Below, one piece after another: positions 6,607-12,232 of a stretch of DNA of 12,232 bases. The stretch's first letter is position 1, and the number at the start of each line of letters is the position of its first letter. The position numbers and the translations under genes were made by a program. The stretch comes from Thermoplasmata archaeon. GTDB taxonomy: Archaea > Thermoplasmatota > Thermoplasmata > Thermoplasmatales > Thermoplasmataceae. Under the pieces are notes generated by a model. The model was not told where the DNA came from and made no database searches. It was given only the letters and a program-made list of their open reading frames with translations. Where the stretch lies: the NCBI GenBank assembly GCA_021811525.1, contig JAJZOK010000100.1:1-12232 (forward strand), given 5' to 3'.

Positions 6607-7323
6607 ATGGACATGAAAGAAGGTATAAAACAGAAACTTGCCACCGCCAACAGGATCCTCGTGAACGAGAACCTAACTGAGCTGGGCAGGGGGCATGTAT
6701 GCTACAAACTGGAGGAGGATCGCATAATGATACCTGGCCATCTTCACGATTTCCAGAGATCCATTGCTGACATTACTGCATCAGATATGGTTGTCATAGA
6801 TTATGAAGGGAATGTTGTGGAAGGGCCATATCCCGAATCAATGCATGAATTCTGGTTTTATATTGAAGCCTTCAAGATGCGCAGCGAGTTGAAAGCAGCA
6901 CTTCACACCCATGCCTTTTACGCAAACCTTCTCGCAATGTCCGGGCAGACACTGAAGTTTTCCTCAAGGGATACCTTTCCCTTTGTGGACGGCGTTCCAG
7001 TATTCGATGGCCTCCCTCTTTTCGTAAACACACAGGAAATGGGTCATAAGATGGCGCAAAAGCTTGGGAAAAGCAGGGCAATCATACACAGGGGCCATGG
7101 TGCCTTCGTAGTTGGGGAGAGCATAGAGGAAGCGGTTATAACTGCTGCAGCACTTGAAAGGGCAGCAAAGAAACAGGTAATGGCCTCATCCCTCGGTTCT
7201 TTGCTGGAGTACAGCATGGATGACATAATCAGGACAAACACCGACGAGATAAGAATGGAAGTGATTGACATTGACTGGGGTTACTTTGTGACAAGGCTCG
7301 AAAAGAGGGGGGTAAAGATTTGA
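6607..7323 (+). CDS. Class II aldolase/adducin-family protein (aldolase or decarboxylase)
   Basis: 238 aa, close to the usual single-domain length. Family members bind a divalent metal through three His and either cleave aldol bonds or decarboxylate hydroxy-aromatic acids. Here the metal ligands are His100 and His102 (ALHTHAFYAN) and His161 (IIHRGHG). Glu81, 19 residues before His100, aligns with the catalytic Glu73 of L-fuculose-phosphate aldolase. GRGHVCYKL (27-35) replaces the common G..S.R motif, so the phosphate-binding residues of sugar-phosphate aldolases look unconserved and a non-phosphorylated substrate is more likely. The C-terminal tail is DWGYFVTRLEKRG. In this island it may release pyruvate or a similar fragment from a ring-opened intermediate, or decarboxylate a dihydroxy-aromatic acid as 3,4-dihydroxyphthalate decarboxylase does. 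These alternatives cannot be separated by reading. An in-frame ATG two codons later is possible. Confidence 0.9.
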   Translation: MDMKEGIKQKLATANRILVNENLTELGRGHVCYKLEEDRIMIPGHLHDFQRSIADITASDMVVIDYEGNVVEGPYPESMHEFWFYIEAFKMRSELKAALHTHAFYANLLAMSGQTLKFSSRDTFPFVDGVPVFDGLPLFVNTQEMGHKMAQKLGKSRAIIHRGHGAFVVGESIEEAVITAAALERAAKKQVMASSLGSLLEYSMDDIIRTNTDEIRMEVIDIDWGYFVTRLEKRGVKI

Positions 7324-7540
7324 TCCAAATACAACCCTCCAATATGTTTAATTTTCCACATTTCTAAAAGACATAATTTGGTCAGTTCATTTCCACAGGC
7401 CACTGGGAAAGTGAGCCTATCCCGTTCTTATATTGTCATCGAGCAAACATTATTAGGCAAGTTGTTCCAAAAAATCTGGAATATGAAATCAGACTGGAAA
7501 ATGCTGTTCTCAAAGATAATGTATTGGAAAAGATAGTTTA

Positions 7541-7573
7541 GGAGGTAGAGTGGAAGGTTCTACCCCCATTTTT
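7541..7573 (+). terminator. Hairpin followed by a T-run in the intergenic gap
   Basis: GGTAGA (7544-7549) pairs with TCTACC (7559-7564) around a 9-nt loop. Two further G-C pairs can form across a bulged A (GG 7541-7542 with CC 7565-7566). The stem is followed by CATTTTT, giving an intrinsic-terminator look. It lies about 220 bp past the aldolase stop, so it would end a long 3' extension or a separate small transcript. Confidence 0.35.
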
Positions 7574-7729
7574 CTGATATTAACCGTGTACCTTAATCTC
7601 TGAGAATAAATCACACCATATCAGGCATGGATTCAGTGGTCGATCTCTATCACCAATTAACCCAATCAGAAGACCTGGCTGGATAGGTCAGTCTTTAAAG
7701 CCAAAATAACACAGTCTCTGCTCGTTAAC

Positions 7730-7737
7730 TATTAAAA
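7730..7737 (+). promoter_or_regulatory. TATA-like promoter of the DUF2848-HpaB-cupin operon
   Basis: TATTAAAA is centred 27 nt before the ATG at 7760. The more upstream ATG at 7739 is only 2 nt from the box and is unlikely to be in the transcript. Confidence 0.55.
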
Positions 7738-7759
7738 CATGATTGTTTATCCTGTGTTA

Positions 7760-8440
7760 ATGAAGCTCAAGGTCAAAGGAATGGAAAAGATTGTGGATTT
7801 CAACCCAAGTGTTCTCATAATCGCCGGGTTTACAGGGAAAGATCGGGCTTCAGCCGAGGCCCATTTGAAAGAACTTGCTGAAATGGGAATACCCATTCCC
7901 GATGAAATTCCTTCCTTTTATCCCATTGAAAAGACTCTCGTCACACAAGGTGATTCCATAGTGGTTACATCATCAGAAAGTTCTGGAGAGGCCGAGCCGG
8001 TTCTCATCACCACAGGTGGAACACAATATATAGCTGTTGGAAGTGACCATACCGCAAGAGACCTTGAGAAAATAAGCATTGCAGAAAGCAAGGGTGCATG
8101 CAGCAAGCCGCTTTCTGGAGATGCCTTTGAAGTAGATTTCGTGAGGAAGAACTGGGATACCATGTCCCTGAGGTGCTACGTTGAAAGGAATGGAAAGATG
8201 GAACTCTACCAGGACGGGCTAGTATCTGGGCTCACACACATTGAGGAACTGGAGAAAAAACTTAAAAAAAGCAATCCTGAAATCGACATGTCAGAATCGG
8301 TAATGTTTCTGGGGACCGTCCCCCTGCTTACGGGCAATTTCGTTTACGGCAGTAGGTACAGGGTTGAACTCATAGAGACAGTGAGCGGCGAGAAGATAAC
8401 ACACGAATACGGAGTCAGCATTAGGAAAGGAGAGAACTGA
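7760..8440 (+). CDS. DUF2848 family protein (fumarylacetoacetase-like fold)
   Basis: 226 aa from the ATG at 7760; an upstream ATG at 7739 abuts the TATA box and is rejected. Recognised DUF2848 features, numbered from 7760: AGFTGKDR (22-29), SSGEAEPVLI (74-83) and GSDHTARDLE with a following SKG (94-112). Acidic and His residues in these motifs are where the related fumarylacetoacetase fold binds its metal. FAH-fold enzymes hydrolyse C-C bonds, hydrate or decarboxylate 2-oxo acids at the end of aromatic catabolism; DUF2848 itself has no settled reaction that I know of. It is the first gene of an operon: its stop is 3 bp before the start of the HpaB-like gene. A role on the product of that enzyme, or of the cupin, is a reasonable inference. 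Confidence 0.85.
   Translation: MKLKVKGMEKIVDFNPSVLIIAGFTGKDRASAEAHLKELAEMGIPIPDEIPSFYPIEKTLVTQGDSIVVTSSESSGEAEPVLITTGGTQYIAVGSDHTARDLEKISIAESKGACSKPLSGDAFEVDFVRKNWDTMSLRCYVERNGKMELYQDGLVSGLTHIEELEKKLKKSNPEIDMSESVMFLGTVPLLTGNFVYGSRYRVELIETVSGEKITHEYGVSIRKGEN
8423..8434 (+). promoter_or_regulatory. Shine-Dalgarno site of the HpaB-like gene
   Basis: AGGAAAGGAGAG lies inside the last codons of the DUF2848 gene, with GGAG about 11 nt before the ATG at 8444. It fixes this start. It contrasts with the leaderless promoter-proximal genes, which have no such site. Confidence 0.6.
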
Positions 8441-8443
8441 AGA

Positions 8444-9901
8444 ATGAGGGTAGGAAAGGAATATAAGGCATCTCTCGGGGATGCTAGAAGAGTGTATCTG
8501 GACGGGAAAATGGTTGAGGATGTCAGGGAGCATCCTGCTTTCAAAGGCATAATCAGTTCCATATCAAAGATGTATGATTACTCAAGTGAACCGAAGAACG
8601 GAATGCAGTATGATACTCCATGGGGAGGAAAGGGCAACAAAGTTTTCATGATCCCCAAGAGCAGGGAGCAATTGAAGGAAAGGCACGCTGCAATCTACAA
8701 GTGGGCCATGCTATCCCGCGGCTTCGTAGGGAGGAGCCCTGACCACGTAGGCGCTTTCCTTGCGGGATTTGCCAGCAACCCTAAAATATTTGCCCGTGAA
8801 GGAAGAACATTTGACAGGAATGTTGAGGCATTTTACAAGAAAGTGGTTTCGGATGACCTTTACGTTACATATGCAATAATTCCGCCTCAGAGCGACAGGA
8901 GCAAGACAGCCCAGGGACAGGAGAACAAATATTCTCAGGTGGGCGTACTTGAGGAAAGAGAGGATGGCATCATTGTGAGGGGGTCTCAGATGCTTGCAAC
9001 GGGCACTGCGGTCTCAGATTATGTTTTCATAAGCTGCATCACACCATTGAAGGAGGGAGATGAGGACTATGCACTCTCATTCTTCCTGCCTGTAGACACA
9101 AAGGGGCTGAAGATGTATCTGCGCAGGCCTTACTCATTGGACAAGACCAGTGTCTACGATTACCCAATGTCAACCAGGTTCGACGAGTCAGATTCTTTCC
9201 TTGTGTTTGATGATGTATTTGTACCTTGGGAGAACATATTTGTCTACAGGGACATCAAAGGCCTCCAGGCCCAGTTTTTCCAGACTTATGCCCATGTGCT
9301 AGGAAACAACCAGGCGCAGATCCGCCTCAGTGCCAAGGTGAAGTTCCTTGTTGGGTTGGCAAGGAAAGTTACTGCGACAAATGGCACTGACAAGATACCA
9401 TCTGTTGTGGAAAAGCTAGGGGAGCTGGCATCGCTTTCGGCTATAGTGGAGGGAATGGTGGAAGCTTCTGAAGCTACAAGCATCCACAGGGACAGCGGAG
9501 TCGAGACTCCCAATCCAAGGTTCCTGTATGGCGCAATGGGCCTGCAGGCTGAATTGTATCCACGTGTGCTCCACATCCTGCGGGATCTGGTTGGGGCAGG
9601 TGTTCTTCAGGTCCCATCCAGTTACCTTGACCTCACCAATCCGGAGACAAGGAAAGACATGGATGAATACATCCGCTCTCCCGGGGTCAGTTCTGAGGAC
9701 AGGATCAAGCTATTCAAGCTTGCATGGGATGTAATCGGTTCGGAATTTGCTGGAAGGCACCATCAGTATGAGATGTTCTATGCCGGCGCGCCATTTGTTG
9801 CAAAAAACTATTCGTTCAGGAATTTTGGTTACGAAGAAGCCCTGGAATCAGTCGATGATTTCCTTGGGGAATATGGGCTTGATACGTCTGTGGAGATATA
9901 G
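8444..9901 (+). CDS. HpaB-type FADH2-dependent aromatic monooxygenase (4-hydroxyphenylacetate 3-hydroxylase family)
   Basis: 485 aa, usual length. The N-terminus (MRVGKEYKASLGDARRVYLDG) matches the family start. Landmarks follow in order: GRSPDH (96-101), LYVTYAIIPPQSDR (139-152), YDYPMSTRFDESD (238-250), DDVFVPWEN (256-264), and GSEFAGRHHQYEMFYAG (432-448). The family uses FADH2 from a separate reductase and O2 to hydroxylate phenols ortho to the OH group. In E. coli and Thermus HpaB the phenol OH is held by Arg, Tyr and His; the aligned residues here are Arg97, His101 and Tyr143. There is only one Cys (198), so the 4Fe-4S dehydratase branch (4-hydroxybutyryl-CoA dehydratase) is excluded. 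The gene starts 3 bp after the DUF2848 gene, with a Shine-Dalgarno site in that gene's end. The substrate is probably a phenolic or heteroaromatic acid other than 4-hydroxyphenylacetate. No HpaC reductase gene is in the window. Confidence 0.93.
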   Translation: MRVGKEYKASLGDARRVYLDGKMVEDVREHPAFKGIISSISKMYDYSSEPKNGMQYDTPWGGKGNKVFMIPKSREQLKERHAAIYKWAMLSRGFVGRSPDHVGAFLAGFASNPKIFAREGRTFDRNVEAFYKKVVSDDLYVTYAIIPPQSDRSKTAQGQENKYSQVGVLEEREDGIIVRGSQMLATGTAVSDYVFISCITPLKEGDEDYALSFFLPVDTKGLKMYLRRPYSLDKTSVYDYPMSTRFDESDSFLVFDDVFVPWENIFVYRDIKGLQAQFFQTYAHVLGNNQAQIRLSAKVKFLVGLARKVTATNGTDKIPSVVEKLGELASLSAIVEGMVEASEATSIHRDSGVETPNPRFLYGAMGLQAELYPRVLHILRDLVGAGVLQVPSSYLDLTNPETRKDMDEYIRSPGVSSEDRIKLFKLAWDVIGSEFAGRHHQYEMFYAGAPFVAKNYSFRNFGYEEALESVDDFLGEYGLDTSVEI

Positions 9902-9906
9902 GGGGT
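9901..9906 (+). promoter_or_regulatory. Shine-Dalgarno site of the cupin gene
   Basis: GGGGGT lies 7 nt before the ATG at 9914 and begins on the last base of the HpaB-like stop codon. It supports translation of the cupin from the same mRNA. Confidence 0.55.
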
Positions 9907-9913
9907 ATTAGAA

Positions 9914-10261
9914 ATGGCAAAGAAGGAACTTGAATTCTATGATGGTGCAGCAGTGGAATGGACCCAGTGCGAGGGCAAGGTTCTCACCCTTAAGGAGCGG
10001 ATCCTTGTGAGAGACGAGGAGAATGGAACAGTAACCAGGCTCCTGAGGTTTGAACCCGGAACTGACACTTCGCCCAATGGCATCCTCAAGCATGATTTCT
10101 GGGAGGAAGTATACATCCTGGAAGGTTCGATAAAGGACCTCAGGCTGAACCAGACTTTTTCCAAGGGCATGTATGCCTGCAGGCCGCCAGGCATGCCCCA
10201 TGGCCCCTGGGTTACCAAGGAAGGATGCACTACCTTTGAGGTCAGGTACAGGCAGAAGTAA
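9914..10261 (+). CDS. Small single-domain cupin
   Basis: 115 aa, one cupin barrel. Motif 1 is KHDFWEEVYILEGSI (59-73) and motif 2 is RPPGMPHGPW (90-99). Likely metal ligands are His60, Glu64 or Glu65, and His96. The second His of the usual HxH pair is Phe62, so the site has one His fewer than the classical cupin. RLLRFEPGTDTS (43-54) forms the strand before motif 1. No signal peptide. It is the third gene of the operon, 12 bp after the HpaB-like gene. It may be a dioxygenase that opens the hydroxylated ring, since several small cupins cleave C-C bonds of diketones and dihydroxy-aromatics, or an isomerase or binding protein. The sequence does not decide between these. Confidence 0.88.
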   Translation: MAKKELEFYDGAAVEWTQCEGKVLTLKERILVRDEENGTVTRLLRFEPGTDTSPNGILKHDFWEEVYILEGSIKDLRLNQTFSKGMYACRPPGMPHGPWVTKEGCTTFEVRYRQK

Positions 10262-10267
10262 TTACAG

Positions 10268-10287
10268 TTTTTTATGCAATTTTTTTT
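10268..10287 (+). terminator. Double T-run after the cupin gene
   Basis: T6 at 10268-10273 and T8 at 10280-10287 follow the cupin stop within 30 bp. This is a strong archaeal-style termination signal and marks the end of the three-gene operon. Confidence 0.6.
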
Positions 10288-10423
10288 AACAGCCAAAGCT
10301 CAGAAAGGCGAAATTTCATGAGTGGATTGGCTGGTTCTTTTTATCGCCGCGGTAAGATTCCAAAAAATGCGCAAGAGGCCTGGAAATCGGTGGTATTAAA
10401 GCATAATTCAATAATTATTTCAT

Positions 10424-10448
10424 AAAACATATCAAAAAATGTTTTTTT
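10424..10448. repeat. Inverted repeat AAAACAT/ATGTTTT with T-run upstream of UbiD C
   Basis: AAAACAT (10424-10430) and ATGTTTT (10439-10445) flank an 8-bp spacer, and the T-run extends to 10448. It lies about 65 bp upstream of the UbiD C TATA box. It may be an operator or a back-up terminator of the preceding operon. The rest of the 277-bp gap shows nothing else. Confidence 0.3.
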
Positions 10449-10510
10449 GCCTAAAAATTGTACGAGAATTACACAAATATCTATTCCTAACCTCTCTTTT
10501 TATTCACAAT

Positions 10511-10520
10511 ATTTTTAAAC
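10511..10520 (+). promoter_or_regulatory. TATA-like promoter of UbiD paralog C
   Basis: ATTTTTAAAC is centred about 23 nt before the ATG at 10539. The spacing and lack of a Shine-Dalgarno site fit a leaderless transcript. Confidence 0.5.
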
Positions 10521-10538
10521 TGGTTAGGATGGGTTTTT

Positions 10539-12140
10539 ATGGTTTATCATGACTTAAGAGAGTACCTCAGCGAACTCGAGAAGAGGAACCTTCTAACAAC
10601 GGTTGACAGGAAGATCCAGCTGGAGACTGAACTTATGCCCCTAGTAAGGCTTCAGTATAAGGGCCTTCCCGAAAAGGAGAGAAAAGGCTTCTTTTTCACC
10701 AATGTTTATGATTCAACTGGCAAGCATTATGATGCAGGTGTCACAACTGGAGTTCTTGCCAGCTCCATTGACGTATATGCCGCAGGAATGGAATGCGGCT
10801 CGGATGAGGTTCCTGAGAGGTTCACTAAGGCAATTGAGCGCCCTATTGACCCCAAGGTGGTGAAAGAGGGGAAGTGCCAGGAAGTTGTAATAACAGGAAA
10901 GGACCTGGACTCCCATGGGCTCAATGAAATTCCGTTCCCTGTTGAGATACCCGGATACAGCTGCCAGGTCAGGACAACAACTGCATTTGTGACCAAGGAC
11001 ATTGAAACCGGCATCCAGAACGCAGGAACGTATTCAGGCCAGGTATTCGGGCCAAGGAAGATCCTCTGGGAAGTTCATCGCGGCAGCCATGGGTTCATGC
11101 ACCTCAGGAAGGCTGCAGCTAAGGGCAAGACCCTGGATGCAGCCATTGTTATCGGAGGGCCGCCTTACCTGCAGTTCACCGCTGCTGCCAAGGTCCCATA
11201 CGGAATGGACGAACTTTCAGTTGCCGGAGGCATTGCAGGGGAACCGATTGAGGTAGTGAAATGCAAGACAGTTGATCTCTACGTGCCAGCCACCGCGGAA
11301 TATGTCATTGAAGGCAAGGTATCGGTAAGTGACTTCGAGCCCCAGACGCCATTCGGTGAATACACAGGATATGTTGCTGCGGATGTTGAGAGCCAGTGGT
11401 GCCCTGTCATGGAAATTACAGCGGTCACGCGCAGGAAGGATAAGCCAATTTTCCAGACAATTATCAGCCAGATGCCTCCGAGCGAGAGCAGCAAACTGAG
11501 GCAGGTTGCATACGGAAGCGCATTTACAAAGTTTCTCAGGAATGACTGTGGATTGCCGAATGTCAAGAAGGTGGCATTCCTTGAATCAAGCGGAAGCTGG
11601 CAGTATTGTGTCATCCAGATCAAAAAGGATGCTCCTACTGATGCAATGAGGTCACTGGTATGCGCTTCGGGATACGCAGCCGATATTGGCAAGGTCTTTG
11701 TGGCAGTTGATGACGATATTGATCCATTTGACCCAGACTCTGTGAACTGGGCACTCAGCTTCAGGATGCAGCCTCACAGGGATATACAGTTCATCAGAGG
11801 AAAGACAGCCCATCTTGACCCGTCTGTGTTCGTGGCAGGGCAGAAGGATGAAAACAGCGGTTACAGGGAAGCATCAGCCATTCTGATTGATGCCACAAGA
11901 AAGACAGATTATCCGCCAACGTCCCTCCCAAAGAGGGAATACATGGAGAAGGCACAGAAAATCTGGGAAGAGCTTGGCCTGCCATCTCTGAACCTCAAGA
12001 TGCCCTGGTACGGATATGATCTCGAGAAGTGGACTCCGGAATACCAGAGATATGCTGACATGGTAATCAAGAGGGAACACTTCAAGATCGGAGAGGAACT
12101 GGAGAAGAAGAGGAAAAAGATCGACATTCTGGCCAAGTAA
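10539..12140 (+). CDS. UbiD-family (de)carboxylase paralog C with non-canonical active site
   Basis: 533 aa, collinear with paralog A over its whole length. Shared blocks include RLQYKGLPEKERKGF (37-51), PYGMDELSVAGG (220-231), MPPSESSKLRQV (312-323), PPTSLPKREYMEKAQ (459-473) and PWYGYDLEKW (489-498). The metal/prFMN ligands are present: Asn161 (QNAGTYS), His188 (FMHLRK) and Glu258 (VIEGKV). As in A, the catalytic Arg is Ser (Ser166). The first catalytic Glu is Gln269 in QTPFGE, and the last is kept as Glu274. A Glu two residues before that Gln (Glu267, in FEPQTPFGE) is shared with A (Glu274 in MEPGNAFGE). A and C therefore form one subfamily with a changed active site. It could be a decarboxylase with different chemistry, a carboxylase subunit, or a non-catalytic partner. 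Its own promoter and the strong T-runs before it suggest it is transcribed alone. Confidence 0.93.
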   Translation: MVYHDLREYLSELEKRNLLTTVDRKIQLETELMPLVRLQYKGLPEKERKGFFFTNVYDSTGKHYDAGVTTGVLASSIDVYAAGMECGSDEVPERFTKAIERPIDPKVVKEGKCQEVVITGKDLDSHGLNEIPFPVEIPGYSCQVRTTTAFVTKDIETGIQNAGTYSGQVFGPRKILWEVHRGSHGFMHLRKAAAKGKTLDAAIVIGGPPYLQFTAAAKVPYGMDELSVAGGIAGEPIEVVKCKTVDLYVPATAEYVIEGKVSVSDFEPQTPFGEYTGYVAADVESQWCPVMEITAVTRRKDKPIFQTIISQMPPSESSKLRQVAYGSAFTKFLRNDCGLPNVKKVAFLESSGSWQYCVIQIKKDAPTDAMRSLVCASGYAADIGKVFVAVDDDIDPFDPDSVNWALSFRMQPHRDIQFIRGKTAHLDPSVFVAGQKDENSGYREASAILIDATRKTDYPPTSLPKREYMEKAQKIWEELGLPSLNLKMPWYGYDLEKWTPEYQRYADMVIKREHFKIGEELEKKRKKIDILAK

Positions 12141-12160
12141 TGGCCAGCCACAATCTATTC

Positions 12161-12178
12161 CTTTTTATTTCCCAATTT
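12161..12178 (+). terminator. T-rich termination signal after UbiD paralog C
   Basis: CTTTTTATTT starts about 20 bp past the stop and is followed by further short T-tracts. No clear stem-loop is seen. Confidence 0.4.
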
Positions 12179-12232
12179 CTAATTTTCCCGAAGTAGCCCA
12201 TCAACGTTTCCATATTTTTCATGAATTCTCTT
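12179..12232 (-). CDS. Possible C-terminus of a minus-strand gene cut by the right edge
   Basis: On the minus strand a frame is open from the window edge for 17 codons to a TAG at 12179-12181, giving KRIHEKYGNVDGLLREN. The peptide is hydrophilic and looks like a plausible protein tail, and it ends exactly in the gap after UbiD C. Seventeen codons are too few to identify a family. Some codons (CGG, AGA, CTA) are not the ones favoured by the neighbours, so this may be chance. Confidence 0.25.
   Translation of the reverse strand, partial: KRIHEKYGNVDGLLREN

Larger units (their letters stand above)
7324..7759. other. 436-bp intergenic stretch without a convincing gene
   Basis: Stops are frequent in all frames. 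The best open stretch (about 54 codons ending in TAG at 7538-7540) has no start codon and no recognised motif. A hairpin followed by T5 lies at 7541-7573 and the promoter of the next operon is at 7730-7737. The stretch is much longer than the other gaps in the window, so decayed sequence or a small RNA is possible, but nothing firm supports either. Confidence 0.5.

Noticed and set aside
7375..7540. Open stretch of about 54 codons ending in TAG, with a charged end (RLENAVLKDNVLEKIV)
   Set aside because: It has no start codon, no ribosome site and no recognisable family. The end only faintly resembles a coiled-coil segment, and a stretch of this length can occur by chance.
7627..7686. Short 19-codon frame starting MDSVVDLYHQ
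   Set aside because: It is too short, with no similarity I can recognise, and only a weak TATA-like stretch before it.
8444..9901. 4-hydroxybutyryl-CoA dehydratase, a relative of HpaB with a 4Fe-4S cluster
   Set aside because: That enzyme needs three Cys and one His as cluster ligands; this protein has a single Cys at residue 198.
5544..10434. Eleven-base match AAAACATATCA at 5544-5554 and 10424-10434 as a shared regulatory site
   Set aside because: It is A/T-rich, its position relative to the two promoters differs, and matches of this length are expected by chance in a window of this size.
1..12232. tRNA, rRNA, CRISPR arrays, transposases or attachment sites
   Set aside because: I looked on both strands and saw no cloverleaf-like sequence, regularly spaced repeats, transposase motifs or terminal inverted repeats.

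Overview
The window reads as a piece of an archaeal genome, most likely a Thermoplasmatales-type acidophile. The lineage is inferred. What supports it: seven of eight transcription units have a TATA-like box centred about 23-30 nt upstream of the start codon with no Shine-Dalgarno site (leaderless transcripts), and the eighth fits within a few nt. Shine-Dalgarno sites appear only inside an operon. T-runs follow most gene ends, arginine is mostly AGG, and G+C looks mid-40s percent by eye. No rRNA, tRNA, CRISPR array or intact insertion sequence is visible.

Layout from left to right: the last 71 codons of a UbiX flavin prenyltransferase (+) at the left edge; a small FMN-binding split-barrel protein (-) whose end overlaps the end of ubiX; UbiD paralog A (-, 534 aa); a divergent promoter region; UbiD paralog B (+, about 487 aa); an MFS transporter (-) that converges on B; a divergent promoter region; an alpha/beta hydrolase (+); a class II aldolase/adducin-family protein (+); a 436-bp gap without a convincing gene; an operon (+) of a DUF2848 (fumarylacetoacetase-like) protein, an HpaB-type flavin monooxygenase and a small cupin; and UbiD paralog C (+, 533 aa). 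A minus-strand gene may enter at the extreme right edge.

Together the genes look like a catabolic island for aromatic, heteroaromatic or phenolic acids. The proposed roles are uptake by the MFS carrier, prenylated-FMN supply by UbiX, (de)carboxylation by up to three UbiD enzymes, hydroxylation by the HpaB-like enzyme, and processing of a ring-opened product by the cupin, DUF2848 protein, alpha/beta hydrolase and aldolase. The order of steps and the substrate are inference. No classical ring-cleavage dioxygenase, HpaC-type flavin reductase or transcription factor gene lies in the window.

The most unusual signal is in UbiD paralogs A and C. Both keep the prFMN/metal ligands (Asn, His, Glu) and the last catalytic Glu. 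In both, the catalytic Arg is Ser and the first catalytic Glu is Gly or Gln. Paralog B, in the same cluster, has the canonical Glu-Arg-Glu set. The HpaB-like enzyme is also altered: the usual Arg-Tyr-His site that contacts the phenol hydroxyl appears as Arg-His-Tyr.
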